From positions 372,001-436,000 of the forward strand of contig JAJHTX010000007.1 of NCBI GenBank assembly GCA_032164295.1: DNA of 64,000 nt, read 5' to 3'. The notes beneath the pieces were generated by a model. It was not told where the DNA came from, did not search any database, and worked only from the letters and a program-made list of their open reading frames with translations. Both the position numbers and the translations under genes were made by a program. Shown piece after piece: positions 47,266 through 56,612 of this stretch; position 1 is the first letter of the stretch; each line of letters opens with the position of its first letter. The stretch is from Inonotus obliquus (Eukaryota > Basidiomycota > Agaricomycetes > Hymenochaetales > Hymenochaetaceae).

Positions 47266-49033
47266 ATGAACCGAAATAGCGTTAGCACTCTTCGCTCTTC
47301 GGTCCAGCCGTTCCAGCCACCACCGCGCTTTCAAGTGTTCCACCCTGCTCAATCCTACGTTCATCCACATGTTCAGAACGTTGTATATCAGGCAAGCACA
47401 CAACCCAGCATCAGCCCCAACTACGTCCATCATCCACAGAACGCGCCAGGAAAATATAAGCCTCAAGGTTACGCCCAGTGCACTCCAGCCTCGCAAATGC
47501 AGAATCCCAGTGGTGTAGATCAGCAGAATAAGGTGATGATGTTTGGGAGCGTACCTGTTGTGCCTCAGGGAACTCCTGGACAGGTGGCGGATGCTCACCG
47601 ATATGCACCGTACCAGTACCAGCCAAGTCAAATGGCTCAATACTCTCAGTCGTACCATCCGGCAGCACAGGGCCCTGCATTTGGTATGAACAATTACCAG
47701 CAACAGCGTGCCGTTTATGGAGGTATACCTGCGAACGTTGGTGGCAACGGTAGTGGCTTCGTTCCAAACTCTGGGCAAGGTGCGTATACGTGTTGTATGT
47801 GCGCTACCCCTGCTAAGATCTGACTGAATTGTTATCAAAGGTTCGGCGAGCTTCGGTTCAACATCAAGCTCGCTTATAGCCTCTATTGAAAGTGCCCTTT
47901 TGTCCTATTTCCTGCAAAGGTGCGTTCCTGTCTTACGTTGGAACATCAGTACCCACTCACCTTTTCACACATTTTGTAGCTCCAATCACTCGCAACCGGT
48001 AGCTGCACCGAGTTACCCTCAGCCAACATCTCCTTCTGCCGAAATCGATATTCACCCCATCCTTGGAACATCCTACTTGCCTCTTCGCTGGGACCTCACG
48101 CAAGACCCTTCGACAGGTCTCTATTACGGTCGTCGCGTATCATATGATGAATATCATGAACCGGCATTTTGTGTGGTTGATCCTACGACTGATGAATCGG
48201 ACTCAGAATCTGAACCTGCACCGGGATTGAAGGAGATTGCTGTGGTTGTTCCAGTGGAGAGCTCCGAGGGGAGAGGTTTTGCGACGATGGAGCCTAACGG
48301 CGAGCAGAGACTTTACGCGTTCGTGGTCTCTGCTGTGCCAAGTCAGTCTCAGAGTAGGTGGGAAGAGATAATATCGGCTTCGTCAATGCGAGAAGTGAAC
48401 AACACTTCTCAGTCCGATGCAAAGTCTGTTTCGGAAGCGGAATACCTCCGGTCCTTGACGATAAAGTCAAGAATGAGCGAGAGAACTCAAAATCAAGAGG
48501 AAAACTACCTCCGAGATCTCGAGCTGGACGTTCTTGATGTTCTCGACGGCATCCGATGTGGCCTACGCGAGCAACTCCCTGCAACCCTCTGGTCTGCTCT
48601 AAGCCTACGTGAGAAATACGTACTCGCGAAACGCCTCAGCGCACGTCGACTTCAAATCGCCAATCAAAGTCCATATCGAGAAACCCCACCCGGATTTCTT
48701 CTCAGAGAAGTCAGTAATGAAGATTTCCTTCGTTCTGCTATTGTGATTGTGGATACACTTCCTCGACTTTCAAAAGAAGGGAGACGTGAAGGGTTTGAAG
48801 AAGGTTGTGCGGTGATTTTGGAAGCGCATAGGATTCTTGATGCGTATGTTTTTGGCCCACGGACTACTGCGTCTTCGTCAACTCCGGCTTCTTCCACACC
48901 CCAGGTGGAGAAAGAGCCGTTGAGGGTTATAGATTTGCTTGGAGATAAGACTGCATTCAAAGGACTGAGGCTAATGCGTGACCACGCTATTCCTGGGTTA
49001 AGGACGGACGCGTTCTTTTTGTGCGTTGCCTGA
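47266..49033 (+). CDS. Conserved-looking hypothetical protein, Q/P/Y-rich N-terminus
   Basis: Three exons: 47266 to ~47779, ~47840-47919, and ~47981 to TGA 49031-49033. The first ~170 residues are low-complexity Gln/Pro/Tyr/Ser (QPPPRF; YAPYQYQPSQMAQYSQSYHPAAQGP). The C-terminal ~340 residues look folded: HPILGTSYLPLRWDLTQDPSTGLYYGRR, an acidic DESDSESEP, helices with YLRDLELDVLDVLDGIRCGLREQLPATLWSALSLREKYVLAKRLSARR, and REVSNEDFLRSAIVIVDTLPRLSKEGR. I recognise no named domain. The prion-like N-terminus suggests RNA-binding or condensate behaviour, which is inference only. Confidence 0.7.
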
Positions 49034-49582
49034 CCAATGGGGGGTGTTCTGTGACTAGATTGTCTTTAGTTGCTACTTTCGTATAAATTCCAGTACCACT
49101 TGATAGATTTTTCTGCTTTTGTTCTCTGCTTATTATTACTATAGAATACATTAATTATAATATTGACGTATCAGGAAATGGAGTATCATATGCACTAATT
49201 ACATTCAGTGATGGGCATCGAAGAGATGAAGAAATCCGCCATAATATAATCGAATTTGCATGCATAAACCACATTCAGAGCGGATGTAACGAGATATCTT
49301 CATCTTTGAGGGAAATAGAGGATGCTTGACCTGTGCTATCGTCCAGGGCCAGGAAAGGTAATACAAGGCGACAAGCTTGATTCATTCGAATTACCGAAGC
49401 CCCGATATGGTAATGTCTCGAGCACGTGTCTAGGAAGCATACCATTGTACACCCACCACATACAGAATAGGAAACTAGACAGATAACGAAAAACGGCCAA
49501 AGCCAACAGACACGCTGCGGTATGAGACGTGCAATTCCACCATGAATGTCCCATTATTCCCACTCGTAATCACATTCCCAAT
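49034..49582. other. Convergent intergenic region
   Basis: AT-rich 3' regions of the Q/P-rich gene and TAF6 copy A. No supported ORF. Confidence 0.5.
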
Positions 49583-51238
49583 TCAACTTGGATTTTCACT
49601 CGGATTCTTTTTAGCAATGATCTTCCGAACCCACTCTCCATCGTGAGAAACGCGAGCGGCAAAAAATCGTCCAAGAATAGGGAGCAAGTCAGCCATGAAA
49701 GTAGCGTCGTCTGGATTAGAAGGGTGTAAAGGTCGAGGTTTAGGTGAAGGTTCGGCAAGGAGTCGGAAGGCGTCCTATATTATAATCAGCGTCAGAATTA
49801 CTGGCATATTATACGAGGATGGATGAGATGGAAACGTACCATGAAAGTTCGAAGGAGCTGCGCAGTCTCCGGGGTAGATGCGTTACCTCCGCTGGCACAT
49901 TCATTGCCAACGGTCCTTGCTCCACCTTTGTCAATCAAGCCTACTCGAACTGCTTCCCTACCGACAGCCATCAATCCTCTCACGGCACCCTCTCTCGTGC
50001 CTATATTCTTTCCTGGCGAGAGGAGTGCAGGAAGCAGGGTTTCCATAATTCTTGAGGAGAGGGATGGATATGCTGGAGAATAATCTGTCAGGAGATGGGA
50101 TAGAGCCTGCGCGGATAGGATCCGGATTTGTGCAGAGTGTGATTGGGGGAGTGAGATGTGCAGGAGAGTAGAGAGTATGGTCGGGAGAATCTTATGAAGC
50201 TGCAGTGTATCATTGAGTTGCCATCGAAGTGGATAAAGCGAGGAAAAGTTGACGCACAGAAGACTCGACGAAAAGTATCTGGTTATCTAACAACGCATCA
50301 ATAACTTCCAGATATACCTCCAGCGCACTCCCATCACTCTCGTCGTGCCTGGGGTTTTTCAAGATTCTAACGACGCCGTCTCCAACCCACTTTATAAGGT
50401 GGGGGAGGAGTGGTTGTAGGCTTGCATCCTTCCGTAGACTTGATAGTGCAGCGGCCTTGCATGCGTCATCAGTCTCAGTGGGTATAGCCGGTAGCAGTGT
50501 CGAAATAAGTTTGAAGTAGAACAACCGGAGCTCGCGAGAGAGCGTTGGCTGAATCTGCGCGAAAACATCCTGCGAAACACCATGTTCTTGAAGAGTTGTC
50601 GCCGCCAACTTGTTACCCACAGCATCAGGCTGGTCTTTACCTCTTGGAGTCGCAATTGGGTTCTCAGGCACCAACGGCATCACACCATCGACTGCAAGCC
50701 AATGCGCTGTCCAATTCGGCGGCTTCGGCAACGGAATCTTCTCCTCCTTTATTACCTGACCGAGATCGATCACCTCATCCTCAGCGAAATGGACTGTACC
50801 TGCTGAGGGAGCCTTTGGGAGAGGGAGAGCGCTTCGGAAGGCTGAGAAATTGTATGGGGAATGGCCGTAGACAGGTTCAATATTGATAGCCTGGAGAGCC
50901 CGGTCGATATCATCTGTTGTCATTGTTGTTCTTCGAGCGTGTCGCATGAACCGTGTGGCTTCCTACGGAGAATCAGTAAGTAAATGACGAAGTCGATAAT
51001 TTCCGCAACATGGGGAATGGATTACCTCAATAACCTGGTGGATTCGGTACTCAACATCGTTCGAGAGAGCACTGCATATTGAATCAGAGAGATTCATGAT
51101 TCCCAGTGATTCTGCAACATACTACCGGCCACATTAGTATTCCTTCGCGTCCAGGAGAGCGAAGTTACCTACTTTTACTGATTCTGCTTTATACAAGCTA
51201 CCTGCTTGAGGTTGTGCTTTCGATTTTTGATTGTTCAT
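49583..51238 (-). CDS. TAF6: TFIID subunit TAF6, copy A
   Basis: Histone-fold subunit of the RNA polymerase II factor TFIID (and, in yeast, SAGA), partner of TAF9. Five exons in phase (51238-51173, 51121-51026, 50962-50258, 50199-49840, 49774-49583) give 472 residues. The histone fold is [67 protein letters not shown]. After it come [38 protein letters not shown] and the C-terminal HEAT domain (LSRELRLFYFKLISTLLP; LLPHLIKWVGDGVV; LEVYLEVIDALLDNQILFVE; SHSAQIRILSAQALSHLL; GTREGAVRGLMAVG). All introns use GT donors. Exon structure matches copy B at 52421-54201 exactly for exons 1, 2 and 4 (66, 96 and 360 nt). Confidence 0.93.
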
Positions 51239-51321
51239 GGAGAAGTCGTCCTCGAAGTTTCAGTTAAGCGTTATGAGGCGTTGGGCCGCTGTAATAAAGA
51301 ACGAAGCGGGCATACTAGAAC

Positions 51322-51332
51322 CACGTGACTCA
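51322..51332 (+). promoter_or_regulatory. CACGTGACTCA element upstream of TAF6 copy A
   Basis: An E-box (CACGTG) overlapping a TGACTCA (AP-1/Gcn4-type) site, 84 bp upstream of the TAF6-A start. The identical 11-mer is kept at 54266-54276 in the promoter of copy B, although the surrounding DNA has diverged. Factor binding is inference. Confidence 0.5.
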
Positions 51333-51427
51333 CCCATGATGAAGCCACATTCTGCGCCTGAAGACAGCGACCGCGGCCGCGAAGGACAATAACAACAACA
51401 AGAAATAGCGTTGAAGAGCATGGAAGC

Positions 51428-51830
51428 ATGGTACTGACGGCATACTGTAGTCGCTCACTCATGCTTCCCTCTCCCGTTCTACGGCTGCTCACCTTCCCAG
51501 ATCACATTTTCTACGAGAGTTGTATCCTCATTGAACTCAGCAGATACTTTTATTCTATGCGTCATTTCAAGATATTCAACGCCAATGTATGCGATGCACT
51601 ACGACAGTTATGTGACCTTGTTTCTTGTGGTGTGTTGTTGAATTTACACCCTGTGGACCCGCTTGGCGATACTACTTCGACAGTGCTCATCACAACACTG
51701 CTTCGAGTGCTTTCGTTACGGACATTCCAGGCGTAGGCAAATATTAACTGTTCATATGGTAAATGGTGAGAAGCTACTGCTGAATGATATGCCCGTGAGC
51801 GTATACCGTCCTTGTATGTTCAGAAGAAGA
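51428..51830 (+). pseudogene. Truncated, diverged copy of the DCTN4 5' half
   Basis: Aligns with the start of the intact DCTN4 at 54386: the same MxxT opening and CTCCCTCTCCCG-like DNA, then ILIELSRYFYS against VFVEVSGYYCP, and LHPVDPLGDTTS against VPSDPPGDIIP. A later block (GACATTCC-GGCGTAGGCAAATAT, near 51723-51753) matches DCTN4 DNA at ~54992-55018, with a ~200 bp internal deletion between them. A 102-codon frame stays open, but the zinc-ligand cysteines of the parent (CPNC, CARNC, CPHC) are mostly replaced, and it stops far short. It is the partner of TAF6-A in the duplicated block. Confidence 0.75.
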
Positions 51831-52420
51831 TGGATGAATCATTCGAAGCATAAAGATCGACCGTTTTTAGATTTTCTATAGATTTGTCAGATGGTCTCAC
51901 AATCACAAGACCAGAGCAAACAAAGACAAATACAGATAATTCTCGCGCTGAGAATGAGAATGAACAATGCCTCACTCAACGATCTCAACTTCCGGGTCTT
52001 TCATGTCATGCAATCTCTTGGTCCTGGAGATAGAAGATCCCCCAATACAGGGGACCATGTTTCATGACGAGAGAATGTTAGGGGTGGAATTAGTGAGAGC
52101 TATGGGCTTTGTTGAAGGGTGATTGGATTTTTTTGAAGAAGCTTGGATATGTGCGTCGGAGGCCTATTCTATGTGTTGCATGAATGAATGAGTAGGTAAT
52201 AGAACGGAGGAGGCAATGAAGGGCTTCTCGCCGATCCGTTTTGTTCTCTTTCTTTGTGCTATTTGGACCACGCTGCTACCGTCTCGGTACACTGAATTGC
52301 TGCATCAACCCTTAAAAGTCGTAAGCCAATATAGTATACAGATTAATTGAAAGTCAAAAGAAAAAATACATTCACACCGAACGAGAAGTCATAGAGCAGC
52401 ACACCCATAACACATGTCCA
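51831..52420. other. Junction between the two duplicated units
   Basis: DNA between the end of the DCTN4 remnant and the 3' end of TAF6-B. No ORF supported. The recombination junction of the tandem duplication should lie here. Confidence 0.45.
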
Positions 52421-54201
52421 CTAATACTCCATCGGCACTACATTGGTATCACCAGCACCTCCATTCCCGTTCCCACTGGTACCTGCATTAGCATTTGGAC
52501 CTATTTTTGCAATCAGCTTACGAGCCCAAGCTCCATCAGGCGAAACTCTAGCAGCAAAGAATGGTCCGAGATTCGCCCCCAATTCCGCCATGAACGTTGC
52601 GTCATCGGGATTAGACGGATGTAAAGGGCGAGGGTAGGAGGATGGTTGGGTTAGGAGGCGGAAGGCGTCCTAACAAACCGATTCAGGATGTTGATAAGGT
52701 TTTAACAAAACAATGCTGGTCAAGACATACCATAACGGCACCAACGAGTTGTGCATTCTCTGTTACTGACATACCTCCCCCGCTCGCACACTCGCTCCCA
52801 ACAATTCTCGCGCCGCCACCCTCGATCAAGCCCTTTCGAACAGCTTCCTTCCCTACACCCATCAAACCTCTTACAGCACCCTCTCGTGTACCTTTGCTCT
52901 TCCCTGGTGAAAGGAGAGCGAGTAGCAGCGTCTTCATTATTCGAGGAGAGAGAGACGGATACGTTGTTGAATGTTGCGTGAGAAGATGGGAGAGTGTTTG
53001 GGACGAAAGGGTTCGCAGATGTGCAGAGTGAGATGTGGGGAGGGACGTATGAAGGAGGATCGAGAGCACCGGCGGGAGCATTTGATGGAGCTGTAATAAT
53101 CCTTAGAGTCAATGAAAAGTGAATGAAAAGGATTAAGTTGTACGCACATAAGGTTCAACGAAAAGTGTCTGGTTATCCAGCAGCGCAGCGATTACTTCCA
53201 AATACACCTCCAACGCCCTCCCGTCATTCTCACTATAACCAGAGTCTCTTAAAATGCCAAGAACACCATCTCCAACCCACTTCACAAGGTATGGAAGAAG
53301 TGTCTGCAAGCCCGCATCGTTGCGCAGACTTGAGAGCGCAGCAACCTTGCGGGTATCATCTGTGGGAGGTGTTGGTGCTGACGGCATAAGAGTCGATGTA
53401 AGTCGGGTATAGTATAGCTGGAGTTCACGCGAAAGCACTTGTTTGACAAGAAGTTGGTTCGATTTGGTGTTATTAGTGTTATTGAACGTGGTATGTCGCG
53501 AAGGAGAAGGAGGTGTCGGTGGGAACTGCGTGCCACCGTTCCGTGCAACGCCAGCTCCCTGGAGAGTACTCGCTGCCAATCTGGAACCCGCGACCTCAAG
53601 CTGATCGCTCTCTTTCGGGATCGCAGGCGGGTTCTCAGGTACCAGCGGTTGCACGCCCTCGACCGCAAGCCAGTGCGCCGTCCAATTTGGCGGTTTCGGT
53701 AAAGGAATCTTCTCTTCCCTTAACACACGGTCGAAGTCGATTTCTTCATCTTCGACGAAGTAAACTGGACCTGCTGTGGGAGCGGTAGGGAAAGGAAGAG
53801 CGCGCCGGAAAGTTGGAGGGTTATGGGGGGAATGCCCATAGAGAGGTTCAATATTGAGGACACGGAGGGCTTGGTCGATGTCGTTCGTTGTCATTGTAGT
53901 TCGACGCCCATGTCGTGTAAAGCGTGCTGCCTCCTGCGACGAGTAGACGATGAGCGGGCTATGGGCCATATCATAGTGTGCTCAACTTGCCTCGATTACT
54001 TGATGTATTCGATACTCGACATCGCTTGCAAGAGCACTTGCAATGGCTTCAGAAAGGTTGCTGATGCCCAGGGAATCTGCGACGTCCTTCAACCACATTA
54101 GTACTCTCTTCGCTCTGATAAACTGCTACACTTGCTTTTATCGATTCCGGCTTGTACAGACCTCCTGTTTGCGGTTGTGCTTTAGATTTTTGCTTGCTCA
54201 T
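52421..54201 (-). CDS. TAF6: TFIID subunit TAF6, copy B
   Basis: Second complete TAF6 gene, 518 residues in five exons (54201-54136, 54086-53991, 53933-53148, 53090-52731, 52669-52421). The histone fold is [94 protein letters not shown] is kept; the HEAT domain is complete. Versus copy A it has a ~27-residue Thr/Ser/Pro/Asn-rich insert in exon 3 and a longer Gly/Asn-rich C-terminus (GTSGNGNGGAGD). Introns 1 (54135-54087) and 2 (53990-53934) begin GCAAGT at the exact positions where copy A has GT. It is divergent from the intact DCTN4 across 184 bp, so it is probably the ancestral locus (inference). Confidence 0.93.
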
Positions 54202-54265
54202 GTCGAAATCGTCTTTGTCTTGTTCAAACAAACAAATAATTTTGGGCAGCATGGAAGACACGCGA

Positions 54266-54276
54266 CACGTGACTCA
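54266..54276 (+). promoter_or_regulatory. CACGTGACTCA element between TAF6-B and DCTN4
   Basis: Same 11-mer as at 51322-51332, 65 bp upstream of the TAF6-B start and 110 bp before DCTN4. Retention in both duplicates suggests function in the bidirectional promoter. Confidence 0.5.
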
Positions 54277-54385
54277 GACACGATACTCCTCTCTTTCTTT
54301 GACCAAGGACAACGACCGCGACCTCGACGGGTACGGCAGTTAAGACGATTATAACAACGAGAACGGCGCCAGTGAGCCGATCAGC

Positions 54386-56175
54386 ATGGCACCGACGATA
54401 AGCTACTACTGCTCATGCATGTCTCCCTCTCCCGTCCCACCTCCTCCCCACCTACCCTCATCCTCCTCGTCCTTCCATCCCCTACATACACTTTACTTCT
54501 GCGAAGAATGCGACTCAGTCAGATGCAACCAATGCGTATTTGTCGAAGTCAGCGGCTATTACTGCCCAAACTGTCTCTTTGAAGTTCCCAGCGCCAGTGT
54601 ACGTGCCGAACGAAACCGGTGTGCTCGAAACTGTTTCTTGTGTCCGCATTGTCGAAATACACTTTCTGTTGTCCCTTCAGACCCTCCTGGAGACATCATA
54701 CCTGCATCAGGTGCACTCGGGGAACCTCCTTTCCTGTTGTATTGCAACAATTGTAGATGGGACTCTGCAGAAGTAGGGATAACTTTTGAAAAACCCACTG
54801 GTCTTGCTCAACAGTTACAACGTTCCGAAGACTCAGCTCCGGAGTTCCTCGAATTCGAGCGTCTCAAGGATTTCTTTGAACCACTCTTACGATCCTCGCT
54901 CAGCGCATCTCAGCAGGGGCCCTCACACTCAATCTCACACGGCGCACATCATAATGCGATTCACGCCGCCGCTTCCAGTGCGCTAGCGCGGGATATTCCT
55001 GGCGTAGGCAAATATCAGCCTGCCGCTCGCTCACGAACGAGTAAGCATCGACAAGGAAGCAAGGATGATATACCCGTGTACCGCGCGCGTGTCGAAGCGA
55101 GTGGTGCGAATGGCCTCGGTGCAGGAGGAGATGGTGATGCAGATTTGATGAGGCATCTCGAGAGTCAGTCTGAAATCGCTAGACTGGACCAGCGTTGGTC
55201 GGCTAGCTGGGCGGAGTCCATTCGCGCGAGGTAATTCCCTATGCTTCCTGGTACTGAATAAATTCCTGACTTGTGTTATAGAGACCTCAAACCCATTCGA
55301 ATACCCTTACATTCTCGACTTACGAAACGCTGCTCGGCTTGTCGACACATACTTATCAAACCCGAACAAAAGGCTCAATCTGTACGATTTAAAATGAAGC
55401 TCGTTGCAGCGAACTATCTTCCTGCTATCCAAGTCTCTATGCCGAATTTGTCGAACGCGCAAGCACGAAGGCTGGCGTCTGCCGCATCATCTTCGCAGAA
55501 GGACAAGGAAGATGATACGGGAGGAATGCATATGGCTGCGGGAAAGACATATGCTTTTCACCTTGCGCTTACGAATCCTTTGTATGACCCGATCCAGGTT
55601 CGGCTTGCCGTACAAAGGCAACAGGTACCTACTATCGCATCCTCAGAAGAACCTGGAGGAACACCTGCGGCACCACGTCGCCCGTATTTTGCTGTTTCCC
55701 TCCCATCAAACGCGTTCGGCATCGCTCCGTATGCGGAAGCTTGGGAGTACGAAGATGACGAGGAGATGTTTGGGTTGGATGATGAGGAGGGGGCTAACGT
55801 GATGAACAGTCCGACCAAGTCGTCTGCACGAGGAAGGACGAAAACGGTCGGAGTGCTCGAGAAAAAGGCTAATACCACGATTGTAGGTGGGGAAGTGGTC
55901 ATCAGCCGAGAGGGCCGTGGAGAGGTTAAGGTAGGTCTCATCTTGCGTTCCTTGAGTAACACTTTTTCGAGCTGACTCGCGCCTATTGTCAGTTCAACAT
56001 GTTGATATCGTATACATACCGGTCAGACGAGCCGCAGGACGAGGAGGGGATAGTAAAGTCGAAGGCGAGTGCAAAGAAGAGTGTGCCAGAGATGAAGACG
56101 TTTTCGTTCTATACGGTTGTTCATTTGGGATCCATCAAACCAAGGGACGAAGTAACTCATATAGAAACTTCATAG
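54386..56175 (+). CDS. DCTN4: Dynactin subunit 4 (p62)
   Basis: Pointed-end component of the dynactin complex, the activator and cargo adaptor of cytoplasmic dynein. Three exons (54386-55230, 55282-55930, 55993-56175) give 558 residues. Zinc-binding cysteine pairs typical of p62 are clear: YYCSC, CEECDSVRCNQC, YYCPNC, CARNCFLCPHC and LYCNNCRW. Then FEPLLRSS, a spacer, RDLKPIRIPLHSRLTKRCSACRHILIKPE (the conserved basic LHSRLTKRC block), MKLVAANYLPAI, YAFHLALTNPLYDPIQVRL and an acidic EYEDDEEMFGLDDEE. The final exon runs FNMLISYTYRS to HIETS. It shares a promoter gap with TAF6-B. Confidence 0.93.
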
Positions 56176-56612
56176 CACTGTATCTATCTATAGTGATTCT
56201 ACACACAACGGCGATTGTGCGGTTTCTAAACTTTCTGTCAAAGGAAAATTTCAGTGGGAAAATGAGCCGTTGCAACTCCTGCTTGTTCCTTTGGCTGTAG
56301 CTTGCAGCTATCTTGCCTTCTCTGAGCCTTAGAACACCCCCTAGCTATCCACAAGCAAGTACTAGCGCATTTCTGCTGTTGAGGTGAAATCGACAGGACG
56401 AATAATAATTTGCATTTGTGAGAAGTTCCCACGTGACTATTTTTTCTTTTGGGCACGGCAGCAGAGACGGACAACCTTCACCGTCTACCACAACGACAAA
56501 ACATTGTCACTCTCTTTACAATTCCGTTCTTTTATTCAGAATACCCTCATAAGCATCATTGCTATCTTTTTCTTTTCCCCCAATCTTGTTTAAGTGATAT
56601 TCATTTCATTTG
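56176..56612. promoter_or_regulatory. Upstream region of the aspartic protease gene
   Basis: No ORF. A CACGTGAC site lies at 56430-56437, followed by T-rich DNA, ~180 bp before the start codon. Confidence 0.35.

Noticed and set aside
47224..47838. 204-codon minus-strand ORF
   Set aside because: Shadow of the Q/P-rich first exon of the 47266-49033 gene, where biased codons suppress stops on the other strand.
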